Below are positions 1 to 10,270 of a stretch of DNA of 64,000 nucleotides, one piece after another; positions within the stretch are counted from its first letter, which is position 1, and each line of letters starts with the position of its first letter. The stretch lies in contig BCJJ01000007.1 of NCBI GenBank assembly GCA_039545355.1, positions 1,564,168-1,628,167 on the forward strand, written 5' to 3'. The notes below the pieces were generated by a model. It worked only from the letters and a program-made list of their open reading frames with translations. It did no database searches and was not told the DNA's origin. This DNA comes from Trichosporon coremiiforme. Taxonomy: Eukaryota; Basidiomycota; Tremellomycetes; Trichosporonales; Trichosporonaceae. The position numbers and the translations under genes were made by a program.

Positions 1-232
1 AAGATTTGAGCCTTCCTGTGCATGTGTGGAAAGAGAAACAAGCTGATAGGTCAATCGACTTTGAGAAGAGTTCAACTGATGGTGAGCAGCCCGGTTATGA
101 TGGCTCCGGGCATCCCGCTTCAAACCTTAAGGCGGATTGTGAAAGTGGAGGGTGTCACGCTTCTATACATGGTTTAACCGTCGCTCTATCTTCTCTGTGA
201 GGTGCGGAATCGAGGTTTATGTATGGAGGGTA

Positions 233-1124
233 CTATTGACGGCGCCGCCGCGGCGGAGATTGATCGACTCTAGCTCGGCGCCGAGTGTATGTGCACAGTG
301 GCGTTGCACGCTCGTACGCGCCCTTATACCACTCGGGATCAGATCCAATAGGTCCTTGAACGCTGACCAGGGCTGTATCTTCAGGTAGGTCAAAACGAAG
401 CTCCAGCAGGGATTGGAGAACCATGCTATCGCCCCAATACAGGGGCGCCTCCGTGTCTCCGGGCGCTCGCCCTGGCTCGGATGGATGTCCACTGTCGTCG
501 AGCAGGTTGCCCGACTCGAAGCGTGCGGTCCTCATGCCCGGAGCATTCTTGCCATCGACGAGTGCAGGAAAGTACGTCGCCTGGGACTCCCAGAGATCCA
601 AGGATGGGCTGTAGTCAGCGCGGCTTGCATCTTAATTGAGCTTACGCTTGAGTTCTGACAGGCAAGTCGATTGTGATATTGTGCAGAGTAAAGGACGTTC
701 CGGTGTAAAGGTTCAAGGTAAGCCCAAAAAGAGCAGGTTCTAAAGCTGTCCAGTTCACCAACGTGACTGAACTGTTGTCGGGGCCCAAGCTGAAGTGTGG
801 ACCACTGGAGAGCATCAAGGTCGCAAAGAGGTCTTTCATCGTCGGGTTGAAGCTGTCATTGTCAGGGGACTCGACTTGCCCGTTGAGTCGGAACCCCTTT
901 GCAACGAAAGAAGCATAGAATGGAGTTCGACTGAGGGGCTTGTTCGTGGCATAACCGGTCTTCTCGTCGTAGACCCAGTCAGACTCCCCAGCCGCAGTTT
1001 CCCCGGAGGTGGCCATCCGTAGGAAGGGTGACAGCGGTGAGACCGTATATTCGAACGATCCGTTGAACTGCGCTACTGCGCTCGAGGCTGTTGCAAGCAG
1101 AGCAACTAATGCGACTGTCAGCAT
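233..1124 (-). CDS. Secreted protein of a local tandem family, copy 1 (function unknown)
   Basis: Two exons, 1124-646 and 608-233, joined across a 37-bp intron (GTAAGC donor, CTGAC branch site, CAG acceptor) to give 284 residues in one frame. I chose the ATG at 1124 because a signal peptide starts there (MLTVALVALLATASSAVA) and the frame upstream is not protein-like. The ectodomain has an AQFN-x-S-F-E start, a W-V-Y-D-x-x-T-G block, an F-x-A-x-G-x-R-x-x-G block and several N-glycosylation sequons. The intron follows the end of the ectodomain (IDLPVRTQA) and the second exon opens with APSLDLWESQATY. The tail contains PEWYKGAYER. All of these blocks recur in the two copies at 1.6-2.6 kb and 3.3-6.1 kb. 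I see no clear membrane segment. Function is not recognised; I am fairly sure it is a real gene because of the matching exon structure. Confidence 0.6.
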
Positions 1125-1606
1125 GGTGGTAGAAGCTCGGCGTGTCAGGGGACTGTTGAGAGCCCAGTTGGACAGGATACTAAGGCAGGAAAGGGGCAAG
1201 TGAAATAGCTCATGGTCGTGTTGCGCTGACTCAACGTATTGCGCCGAACGGCTCCTTCCTTGATCGGCGGATGCAGTTTCAGTAGCAGACCGTCTGACAT
1301 TCAAGTCTTCCCATGAGTGATCTTCTAGACTACACGTCACCCTGCATCAGTCCCGATTGACTGAAGGGCTGTATCACTGCGCATGGAAGTCTGGAATCAA
1401 TCTCCTGCCCTTAGAGCCTTTCGGCAAGTGAAGACATGCAAGCCGATAGTGCAAGTGCAGAGCCACTGGAAACGGTGGCTTGGGGATGACCATCTCTAAT
1501 ACGTGTGAGTTCCTGCTTACCATACGTTCGCGCTCAACCCTTCCATCCCACCGCAGCTCCGTCTTGGCCTGTAATGCTCCGGATCAGCCATCGAGTCTAT
1601 GGGTGA
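1125..1606. other. Intergenic, no gene seen
   Basis: Upstream of copy 1 of the secreted-protein family and downstream of copy 2. No supported reading frame or RNA gene was seen. Confidence 0.5.
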
Positions 1607-2631
1607 CTATTCGATCTGTTCAGACTGCGGCCGTCGAAACCATCTCTCTGGTTCACCTGCGCCGGCGAGTCCGCCCCCGGAAGCGTCTGCGAAACGACTA
1701 GTTGCAGGTCCACCTGTCTCGCCCTTATCTAACAGAAGCGTCCCAGGATCCTCCACCCATCCCTCCTTTCCCACCCTAAACACCACCCTGTCATCTGCAC
1801 CAGTGGATCCGGAGGCTAGATTGCTGCGCTCCATCGAGCGACGCTCAGCCCACGCCTCGCGGTACACGGGCGGTCGCACCTGGTCAAGCTCTACGTCCTC
1901 GGCGTCCTCTTCCTGAATGACGGCAGAGGGTCCGGCATCCATTCCGGAACCCCGTGAAGGGGGGTGGGATTGTCGTTTTCCGGGCGGTGAACACTGCGCC
2001 CACTGCCGTCGCGCGACCCTCCTGCTAAGAATGAAAGGAGGAGGTGCTGAGGGCGCAGCCGAGACTTTGTGTTAAGGACGACCTCGGGGTCGAGAGGTAC
2101 CGGGAACAAGGCAGCGTCGGTCGCACTTCGACGGCAGTTAGCAATGCACTTTGACCGGAGGGCCGACCATTGCGGACTCACGCTTCCGTGCGTACCGGTC
2201 ATCTATCGTTGTATTGTGGATGGCCAGGTCGACGCTTGGAGGATGACCCTCTCTAACATTCATGAGTGACAGCTCCGGAGCCGTCCAAACGGCAAGAAGA
2301 CGGGGACCGGCAGAGGCGTTGACGGTTAGCCTTGTCTCGTCACTGATCACCATCCACATGACCTCGTTCCCCGGGACAGGGTTGGATCTTGCGTTCGCTT
2401 CGCCGTAGAGGCGTAGACGGGTGCCAAGAAACGACGATTCGGACGATCCCGAGCTCCGACTACCGGGACTGAGGGAGACATGACCAGTGGATTCGTCGAG
2501 AAGCCACAAGCCTCTTTGGTCGGTGAAGAGATCAAAAGACGGGGAGTCTGGTTTGAATACGAATTCGAACGACGTGTTGAACTGAGCCGATGTTGACGTG
2601 GCAAACGAACGAGCAGATACGGGAAGAACAT
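1607..2631 (-). pseudogene. Copy 2 of the secreted-protein family, probably decayed
   Basis: The ectodomain is clear at about 2600-2160 on the minus strand: AQFNTSFEF, then W-L-L-D-E-S-T-G, then a G-x-R-L-x-x-G block and NTTIDD before a GTGAGT donor, the same place where copy 1 has its intron. The tail at 1942-1607 carries RPPVYREAWAERR, the family's C-terminal motif. The start is broken. The only nearby ATG (2631, MFFPYLLV) lies in a different frame from AQFN, and the AQFN frame has a stop and no ATG before it. The middle (about 2160-1950) needs frame changes that I could not explain with good splice sites. I read it as a pseudogene; an unusual exon layout is the alternative. Confidence 0.5.
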
Positions 2632-3313
2632 GGTGAGGTCAGCCATAGTCTTGAGATGTAGCCAGGGTGTCTTGTTGTGAAGGGCGAGCATGGTGCGAGG
2701 TAAGAGTTGAAGATGAGGACACGACATTGTGCAGTAAAGGGCGTTGCCAAACCGTCTCAGGAGGTCTAAAGCACGGCGGCAGCCAGAGGCTACTGTACGT
2801 CCATTCATCGGAGCCGAAGCACCCCATACGTCGTTCTGACCGTGCTCTGGTCTGTTCCTAGGGGCAGTGTGGTACCAGTAGATGTCCTCTTCGGATCGAG
2901 GCAGGAAGTGCAATCCACTGTCATCATCAGTTACGGGACAATTAGGGGTGCCTCCTTCACTGGTCATTTGACCTCGAGGCAGTGGTTCCGGCCTCTCTAC
3001 ACAAACGCCGAAGGTCTCGATTGCGCCCAGCCCACCGCCCCGTGAATACAGAAGACGGTACTGCAAGACACTGACCCTCTCCGTTTTCAAGCAGAAGTTG
3101 CCGTGTACAGGTCATTTTGCCCTAGTCACAATACACGATCAAGCTACAATTAATATGCGGGCCAACATGGAACACCTGCCTCCGCACGAGTACCGATGTG
3201 GCGCACAAACCTAATTCTCACAATTTCGACGTCGCTGCCTACCCCTCGGTCCCAGGTGATACCCACAGCTCTCCGCTCTTTCCCGTGATCTTCCCTAATA
3301 GGTGACGGTCTGG
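2632..3313. other. Intergenic, no gene seen
   Basis: Lies between copy 2 of the secreted family and the 3' remnant of copy 3. Open frames here are short and show no family features. Confidence 0.4.
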
Positions 3314-3395
3314 TCATATGCAGAGCCGGGTTCTGCCGTGCGTCGGTAACAAATTCGGGCCACTGTCTTGGGCACACTGGCCATCCTCCACCCTA

Positions 3396-3422
3396 AACTA
3401 GGGTCACAGGTTAAGTCGAACG
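3396..3422 (+). repeat. Left terminal inverted repeat of the transposon
   Basis: 27 bp identical to the reverse complement of 5126-5152; the match ends at position 28 (G against A). Preceded by TA. Confidence 0.95.
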
Positions 3423-3772
3423 GATGCGCACGGTCCCGTCATCGTCAACCTCGCCGTGGCTCATGTTCTGATCCATAACTCATGCAACGGTACTCTTTAT
3501 GCCTAGAAACTCCGCGTAGAGCCGAAAGGAATGCTTGGCAGCTCGGACAAATGGAGCTGCAGAGCGCACCGTGCATACTGGCCACCACACCACCACAATA
3601 AAGCTGCATGTCACCACCCTCCTTATCGCCCTAGATCTCAGCCACCGAGGCCTGTGCTTGCCCCAAATCTTTCATGTATCAAGCTCCGAAGCTGGGCTTT
3701 TGGAAAATCCAAGAATTGAGTCGAAACCATGCATATCGGCAGCGGAGTCCGTCCGACTGTCCATCTTTGTGG

Positions 3773-3780
3773 CATATAAG
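3773..3780 (+). promoter_or_regulatory. TATA box of the transposase gene
   Basis: CATATAAG lies 58-65 bp before the transposase ATG at 3838, inside the element, so the element appears to carry its own promoter. Confidence 0.5.
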
Positions 3781-3837
3781 CCTCCTTGAGTGCCACTTCT
3801 CTTCCACAACAGCTCTACCTCATCAGAACTTGCAGCT

Positions 3838-4978
3838 ATGCCTCGCCCTTGCCTCACACCTCGCCGCCGCGCCAAGATTGCGTCCTTGGCTCGCTACCGC
3901 AGCTATTCCTCTGTCGCCTGGGAGTACAACGTCGCCAAGAGCACTGTGGGTTACTGTGTGATGTTAGCTCGCCTCCAGGCTCTCATTCCACCTGCTCTGG
4001 CTGTTCTGAACCCTGTCCAGGGGATCCGCATCCCCCGCAGCCACACCAAGCTCACTCCCGACAACCTCAGAGCGATCTACGAGGTCTTTGAGGCTCAGCC
4101 CTTCGCCAGCAATCGTGAGGTGTTGGACACTCTTGCAGACAGAGACATTGTCCTCTCTCTCATGACTCTGCGCCGTGCACGTCGCCAGCTTGGTTATGGC
4201 CGCTTTGTGGCTCTTGTGCGGCCGTATCTAAGCCCCCTTCACAAGGAGAAGCGTCTCGCTTATGCTCTTGAGCAGCAGCGACTCTTCCAAGAGTGGAGGA
4301 AGGTGATCTTCTGTGACGAGGTCCCTCTCTACATTGACCAGCTCCACAGAGCATATGTGACGCGCCCCATCGGTTCTGACCGTGCCAATGAGCGGTGAGT
4401 GTCTTTCCTGACGTTCTACATGCTGTGGAAGAGTGCTGACACTCAGGTACATCCAGTACACCTCCAGATCGAGCTGTGGGTCGATTATGTGCTGGGGGGC
4501 TATCTGGTATGGCGGCAAGTCGAAGCTGGTGTGGTTTGACACCTCCCAGTCGACCTCCAAGCGCAAGGGAGTCAATGCGGCCATCTATCGCACCCAGGTG
4601 ACTGAGAAGGAGTTGTTTGATTGCTGGAAGCGTGTCAAGACTCAGTGGCGTGGTTATGGCTTGCCCTGGGTTGTAGAGGACAACGCTGTCGTCCACACAG
4701 CCAAGGCCACCCGTGGCAAGGCAGAGCAACTTGGCATGCGCTTCCTGCCTCACCCTCCCTGCTCTCCTTGCCTCAACCCCATTGAGAACCTTTGGAGCAA
4801 CCTCAAGCGCCGCCTGGCCCGTCTCAACCCTCGTCCCACCACCCAGGAGGGGCTATTCGCTGCCGCTACGGAGCTCTGGAACACCTATGATCAGAATGAG
4901 ATCGACCGACTTATCATGTCCATGCCTAACAGGATCAAGGACACCATCTCTGCTAATGGAGGACACATTAAGTATTGA
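3838..4978 (+). CDS. Tc1/mariner-type transposase (DD34E)
   Basis: Exons 3838-4394 and 4447-4978 give 362 residues; the 52-bp intron has GTGAGT, a CTGAC branch site and CAG. The ATG at 3838 is the first methionine after the TATA box. The N-terminus (residues about 1-125) is basic with helix-turn-helix character, as expected for a DNA-binding domain. The catalytic triad is visible: D160 in VIFCDE, D264 in VVEDNAVVH, and E299 in NPIENLW. Thirty-four residues separate the last two, so this is DD34E. The typical PHPPCSPCLNPIENLW block is present. Length and motifs fit a full Tc1-like cut-and-paste transposase acting on the flanking inverted repeats in the nucleus. No key residue is missing. Confidence 0.93.
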
Positions 4979-5125
4979 TCCCAGGTGCACCATGCTTCGT
5001 ATATAGGTTACCAAGACTCCCATGCACGTGGAACAACTGTTTATAGAGCAAGAAACATGCATATGCATGAGTTATTCGTGGTTGCAGCGAGGTCGACAGT
5101 TCACGGCCTCGTTTGTGGCACCACT

Positions 5126-5152
5126 CGTTCGACTTAACCTGTGACCCTAGTT
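5126..5152 (-). repeat. Right terminal inverted repeat of the transposon
   Basis: Perfect 27-bp inverted copy of 3396-3422, followed by the TA duplication at 5153-5154. Confidence 0.95.
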
Positions 5153-6141
5153 TACCAACTCCAGCGGCCCCGACCTGATGTTCGTACGGAAGGCGGCGCT
5201 CTGACCATGACTCCCTGTACACAGGCGAAAGCATGTCCACCGCAGGATTCTCGACGTCCTCGTCATGCACTGCTCTTCCGGGGGATGTGCCGGCCACTGC
5301 GTTTCCGACACCTCCACAACCAAAGAGCGCCGCCTCGCCCCCTTCGCTCATGCTTATGCCGCTAAGAAGGGGCTGGCTAGACTGAGCTTGGGAGGTAGTG
5401 TCAGATTGTCCAGAACTGGCACTGTTCTTGGTGTGCTCGAAGTCACGCCACCTGATCAGGAGTGAGGGATTGTTGGCTCTCGCGCCGCCCTTCCGGGACG
5501 TTGCGCCAGTGGGTGCACCGGGTTGTCGACATGCGCATACCCATCGCTGCAGTCGACTGAAACACTGCCGGGCTATACGCCGCCTGGTTACCCCACTCCT
5601 TCAAGGAGGGTCTGTCGTCAGCTAGGTCTCCGCAGGACATACGCTTGAGTCCTGACAGGAACGTCTATGGTTGACATTGTGATTGTGACGATACCCGATG
5701 ACTTGTAGCCGATGTGCAAGTTCATCACCGAGACGTGAGAGGTATTCCAGCTGGCGAGCAGGCCGTCAGCTGGACTGTAAGCCGTCCATATCCGTTCGAT
5801 TCGTAGCCGATTCTCCCAAATCTGTTTGATTCTTTGAAAGAGGCAGTACCGACAGAGCCGTTTGCCCCGCCCAAAGGCGACCGCTCTGGACGGTATATGG
5901 CTTCCCCGAAAACCCGGTAGCCTTGGGCAACAAAACAGACATCCAGACCACCCGACGATCGGCTAGCAGGGCTGCTCTGGAAAAAGCCCGTGTTGCTGTC
6001 ATAGACCCACCAAGGGCCGAGCGATCTGTCTCCGAAGCCGGTGTCAAAGGAGGGAGACAGATTGTCGAGGGCGATTTCAGTCGTCGAGTTGAATTGGGCC
6101 GCAACTAAGGTGACCAGCGAGATCCCGCGAAGGATCGACAT

Positions 6142-7231
6142 GGTGGCGACGGATGGGCGTTAGGTAGACGTGCGTTCGTTGTTATGGTTCTCAGGAATAT
6201 GGGGTTAAGAGATGTCAGTGACGGACGACCCTTGTGACACTGATGCTCAGACACTGTGAAAGTCGCAGGTCACCACATCTCTGCTTCTACCAACACACAA
6301 TATCGACTAGGCACCACCGGCATTGGAAACCGGTGCTGTATCTAGATCCATCGTCGCGTTGAACCTCGCCGGGATGTACTAACAGTGGGAGGTGGACATG
6401 CATTGAATAACCACTGCCGTCCTACCATATCCAAAGGCTCTCCGTTGCCTAGTCTGGCGGTGCGGGGTCTGGTCTCTTGCGAAAGATTGCCTTCTAGCTG
6501 TCGTGGGGTACTGCCTGCACCCAGAGCCGCCAAGACATTCGGCGGAGCCATACGTCTGAGATCGCGACACAGCGTTGCACAGGAGAGGTCTTCATGAGAT
6601 AGTCAAATGCGGCCGACAGCTGGCACACAGTGGCTTCATCTGTGGCGCTTGATCGAGGAGGCATCGATCGCGAAGTCCAGAGGCAGAGACGAGTGCACGT
6701 CGTCCTGCCGTAGGGAGCCTCCACGGCTATACAAGACAGATCTCTGACTCTTGCCGGGCTGCACCTTGGCAACGCTTTGATGATACCCTCTTCCGCTGAT
6801 GGGGAGAGGGAATGCACAAGTGAATGCCTAATGCGGTTGAGTATAAGTCTCGCCAAGGCAATAAGGCGCCCCGTTCCACAACGGCCCCGAAGCTTCTATT
6901 GGGGCGGTGCACGCCCAGACAATGCATGGGCCCAACGAGCTGCCTGCCCAGTCCTCAGACATGTTGCGGGCAAGGCTATGCCTGAGCTCGGACTTGCGTA
7001 TCGTCCTTGGTGTCCACATCGAAGGAGTGGACGAAACATGTGCAAGTCGCCATGTGGAACTCCTAACGCTATCGCAGGGACCCAGGCATGCGGTGCGCGT
7101 GTGGCATCCGGCGCACTCCCATGATGCTGCGGATATCCCTTGCCGATGCCTTCCAGATAAGCTCTGACCTGACGCTCGGTGCCCTGTCGGCCACCAGGGG
7201 ATCAGAGTTACCCCGGCATCACGTTGAGGCC
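6142..7231. other. Intergenic, no convincing gene
   Basis: Divergent space between copy 3 of the secreted family and the cysteine-rich cluster. A short minus-strand stretch near 6360 reads RFNATMDL, faintly like the family's AQFN start, but nothing around it supports a gene. Confidence 0.4.
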
Positions 7232-7237
7232 TATAAG
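7232..7237 (+). promoter_or_regulatory. TATA box of cluster gene A
   Basis: TATAAG 67-72 bp before the ATG at 7304. A 17-codon upstream frame (ATG at 7240) ends before the main start. Confidence 0.5.
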
Positions 7238-7303
7238 ACATGAAACGTACCGCATCTCCCCCTCTTGCATCCCTTTCTCCATCTCCACCGTAGCAGACAG
7301 AGC

Positions 7304-8218
7304 ATGTCTTCCTCCCCCGCTCCTTCATCGACAGGCGCTCCGATGGCGTCCGGCAACGCCACCGCGCTTCCGCCCGACCTGGCGCCCCGCCCCTCGTCGG
7401 GCTCTCAGCCACCAGCCGGCCAGCCCTTCTTCTTCAACCCGACGAACACAAACGATACTGGCGTGTGTCATTTCTCAATCGAGACGCCCAAGAATGACGA
7501 GGCAGCTCTGTTCGCCAAAGAGACAGCGCTGGCGCGCACCACGGGAGAGAAGTGCTGCGCGGACGTAGGCATCTGGCACGTTGTGTTGCTTGCGTGCCGG
7601 ACGGAGTCTCAGGATGGCACGAAAGCTTTCGAAACCTGCGCCAACGGGACATTGCACGCCGGCTGTACCTGGTTCAGAGGATATCACGCGAATGTCGAGT
7701 GGCTGTTCTGGCAGAACGTGGCGTGGCCCGAACCGTTCGACAACAGCACGCATTGGCTCACCACCGCCTTCGGCGCTCGTTATGATAACGATACCGTCCC
7801 GAGCAACGGCACTGCTGCGGATAACGGCAGCACTGGCAACAGTACTGGCAACGGCACGAGCACAGCCGAGCGCTGCTGCGCCCAGGCAAAGGGCACGTAC
7901 TTCGACTCCCTTTCCAACTCCAACTCGACCCACCTCCAGAAGCGGTACCACGAGAGTTTCGGCGAGTGGAACCGCACCATGTTCCCGCCCTGCCTGATTC
8001 CAAAAGATCAGGCGGACAGCTACAAGCAGTGTGTACTCGACAGCGCGCCGAAAGCCCTCGTCATGGCCGAGTCGTGGCAGTGCAACGAGACCTCGTATAA
8101 CCGGACACAGACCCCGCCAGGGCAGGGGCCAGGCTCGGGGGTTACGGCTGGCCATAAGCTTGGTGTCGGCTTTGCGATCCTCGCTATTTCGTCAGCGCTG
8201 TTCTCTTCGCTGGCGTAG
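7304..8218 (+). CDS. Cysteine-rich protein with GPI-like tail, cluster gene A
   Basis: Single exon, 304 residues. ATG 7304 is the first in frame after the TATA box, apart from a non-hydrophobic extension. Family blocks in order: RPSSGSQPPAGQPFFFNP near residue 26; a Cys; CCADVGIW then LLACRTE; a block ending PFDNSTH; CC again; PPCLIPKDQADSYKQCVL; then a short hydrophobic C-terminus (LGVGFAILAISSALFSSLA) like a GPI-attachment signal. There are many N-x-S/T sequons. The N-terminus is Ser/Pro/Ala-rich and has no hydrophobic signal peptide, although cysteines, sequons and tail all suggest a cell-surface protein. Paralogs follow at 9.0 and 10.3 kb on the same strand. No enzyme domain recognised; cell-wall or surface role is inference. 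Confidence 0.8.
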   Translation: MSSSPAPSSTGAPMASGNATALPPDLAPRPSSGSQPPAGQPFFFNPTNTNDTGVCHFSIETPKNDEAALFAKETALARTTGEKCCADVGIWHVVLLACRTESQDGTKAFETCANGTLHAGCTWFRGYHANVEWLFWQNVAWPEPFDNSTHWLTTAFGARYDNDTVPSNGTAADNGSTGNSTGNGTSTAERCCAQAKGTYFDSLSNSNSTHLQKRYHESFGEWNRTMFPPCLIPKDQADSYKQCVLDSAPKALVMAESWQCNETSYNRTQTPPGQGPGSGVTAGHKLGVGFAILAISSALFSSLA

Positions 8219-9034
8219 GTGTAGGAGTTGAGAGGAGACGTGTTTGGGTTACGATCCAGAGCTTAGTTCATAGCCCCTCCCGTTTCGAGTCGATAGCCTC
8301 TTAGGTACCCCGCCCGATGTTCCTCTTGTCCCGCCGCGCGACGATCCGTCACCTAATGATGATGCAACGTGATGACGCAGCTAGACCATGCCACATTAGA
8401 CACTCATCGCCGATAGCCCGCTGACGGCGGACGTCAGGACGAAAGCTTGCGCCGGGCAGCGGCCGCGGCTTCATCGGAGGCTGAGTGATATCCGGCGATA
8501 ACGAGAGATTCATTGCCCCATCAGGCGTCTTGGCATTCAACGCCGCCTGTTCTCGTTGGTCGTCTCTGAGAACGACAGGGAAGTTGAGACCACATGAACA
8601 GGTCAAACTCCAGATATGGATGTTTACTGGTCGCCGGTCAGGGATGATAAAGTTTTGCCTAAACATCGTCCCGTCACCCACAACAGCCATACCAGAGGCT
8701 GTGTCTTCCTCTCAGCCGAGCTTACCGATGCTGCCGACGGCAATCTTGCCAAGAACCTGCTGCACATCACCGAAGTCTATGCATCCATGCACCGACTGAT
8801 GCTCGTGTGAGGAGATGGCATAGAGACGGGGGCTCACGGCATGGACAGCCTTCAGGGGCGTGTTGCGCCTCCGGCGCCCGGAAGCAACGCTCGGTGTCCT
8901 GTTGGCCATTTTATCTAAATCCGCAGCCCCCGGTTCTCCGGCGCCGGATTCGTTCAGATCGTACAAAAGGGGCTAAGCGCTGGCGATGTCCCGCACCTTT
9001 CCCCACTTCCCCATCCCCTCACTCAAGCCATCCC
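8219..9034. other. Intergenic between cluster genes A and B
   Basis: No supported gene. No clear TATA box is seen before gene B; the open frame upstream of 9035 has no hydrophobic leader. Confidence 0.5.
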
Positions 9035-9883
9035 ATGTCGTCTTCCATCCCCTCCCTACCTTCCGCGACCGCCAGCGCCAGCGCCGTCCCATCCGGCAAC
9101 TCGACTCTCGGAACGAATAACGGGACCTGGAGTGCTCCGCTGGTTTCGCTCCCCGCGGATGTCGCCCCCCGCCCCTCTTCCGGCCCTCAGCCGCCCGCAG
9201 GCCAGCCCTTCTTCTTCAATCCCACCCACAGTGACGAGGCGCAGGTGTGCTACTTCACCGCCGCGGCGCCGGGCGAAAAGACAGGCTTTTCCGATATGTC
9301 GCCCCCCGATCTGCGCAAGTTTGGCGAGAGCATGTGTACCGGTGTCGGGATCTGGAACAAGGAACTCTTCGCCTGCCGCACCGAGACAGCAAACAGCACG
9401 GCCGTGTTCGAGAGCCGTGTAAAGGGCAACGAGACCTCGTGGAAGGGCAAGTGCCGGCCGTATGCCGAGTACGAGGAGCGCATCCGCTCTGCCTTCTTGG
9501 CCGAACCGCTGTGGCCCCAGCGCTACGACAACAGCACGCACAGCGTCGCGACGGCGTACGGAGCGCTCAACAGCACAGTGACGGGTGCTGCTTGCTGCAT
9601 GAGCGCAAACGGAGACCCGATCGCCTTTACCGGGTTGAGGTTGCCTCCCTCTGCCAACTTCTCCGACTACAGCAGCAACGCGCTCGACCCCTGCTTGGTC
9701 ACCAAGGACATGGCAGACGCGTACAAGAAGTGTGTCCTCTCTTATCAGTACAATGCCCTGCCCCTGGTGGAGAGCTATCAGTACTGGGAGCCCAAGTCCG
9801 ACAGCGGCACTGCGGCACGCAAGACCGGTCTCGGCTTCGCCCTCCTCGCCGCCGCGACGGCCCTTGTCGCCTCTGTAGCCTAG
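9035..9883 (+). CDS. Cysteine-rich protein with GPI-like tail, cluster gene B
   Basis: Single exon, 282 residues from ATG 9035, where paralogy with gene A begins (MSSSIPSLP against MSSSPAPSS). Same order of blocks: RPSSGPQPPAGQPFFFNP; VCYF; MCTGVGIWNKELFACRTE; YDNSTH; AACC; DPCLVTKDMADAYKKCVL; hydrophobic end LGFALLAAATALVASVA. The first CC of the family is a single C here (MCTGVG). No signal peptide is visible at this start. The open frame extends upstream to 8807 but that part is Arg-rich and non-hydrophobic, so it does not supply one. Function unknown; tandem duplicate of gene A by sequence and position. Confidence 0.8.
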   Translation: MSSSIPSLPSATASASAVPSGNSTLGTNNGTWSAPLVSLPADVAPRPSSGPQPPAGQPFFFNPTHSDEAQVCYFTAAAPGEKTGFSDMSPPDLRKFGESMCTGVGIWNKELFACRTETANSTAVFESRVKGNETSWKGKCRPYAEYEERIRSAFLAEPLWPQRYDNSTHSVATAYGALNSTVTGAACCMSANGDPIAFTGLRLPPSANFSDYSSNALDPCLVTKDMADAYKKCVLSYQYNALPLVESYQYWEPKSDSGTAARKTGLGFALLAAATALVASVA

Positions 9884-10270
9884 GCGTGAGTATCACGCTC
9901 TTTGTAACGAACTCAGTAATGCACATTAACGACTCGATTACTAGCCATGCATAATAATCATTTGGAATCCGGCACATGTGCAACACGCTGCATCCTCGTG
10001 CGAAGTGTTCTGAGCGACAATCAGATTCAGCGGCCGCATGCCGTATCTCATGGTGGTGCTCCGCATCGCCGAGGCTGACGACTAGCTGACCCGGTGCCTG
10101 CCGCGATTAGCTTCAGTGTCTCTCGGCCCAGCATCGGCGATGACGTATGGGTGATCCGAGCCGTTGATGCTAGCACTAAGCGCACCACGGGCCCCGCGGC
10201 ATGCAACGGAATGCATATAAGCGTCGTCCATGGCTTACGCGCCCTCGCCACTCACATCCCAACTTGAACA
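9884..10270. other. Intergenic with TATA box for gene C
   Basis: Contains TATAA at 10216-10220, 51-55 bp before the ATG of gene C. The short TATA-to-ATG spacing leaves no room for a hidden leader exon downstream of that promoter. Confidence 0.5.

Larger units (their letters stand above)
3396..5152 (+). mobile_element. Tc1/mariner-superfamily DNA transposon, apparently intact
   Basis: 1757-bp element bounded by perfect 27-bp terminal inverted repeats that begin AACTAGGGTCACAGG and flanked on each side by TA (3394-3395 and 5153-5154), the target duplication typical of Tc1/mariner elements. It encodes one spliced DD34E transposase on the plus strand with a TATA box upstream. No stop, frameshift or terminal decay is visible. 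It sits antisense in the 3' part of a decaying host gene. The perfect repeats and open frame suggest a recent insertion (inference). Confidence 0.92.
3314..6141 (-). pseudogene. Copy 3 of the secreted-protein family, frameshifted and split by a transposon
   Basis: ATG at 6141 opens a good signal peptide (MSILRGISLVTLVAA) followed by QFNSTTEIAL, a W-W-V-Y-D-S-N-T-G block and an F-V-A-x-G-x-R-V-x-G block. The first frame stops at 5725. The family sequence resumes in another frame, VSVMNLHIGY through STIDVPVRTQA, implying a frameshift. A conserved intron follows (GTATGT to GACAG) and exon 2 opens APSLKEWGNQAAY, matching copy 1. The tail motif LSPVYRESWSERR is at about 5240. Shortly after it the frame runs into the DNA transposon at 5152. 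Beyond the element, the flank 3393-3314 would continue the frame for about 26 codons to a stop if the element were absent. Very probably a dead copy. Confidence 0.6.

Noticed and set aside
6342..6600. RFNATMDL stretch like a fourth copy of the AQFN family
   Set aside because: Only a few residues match and no signal peptide or ectodomain follows in any frame.
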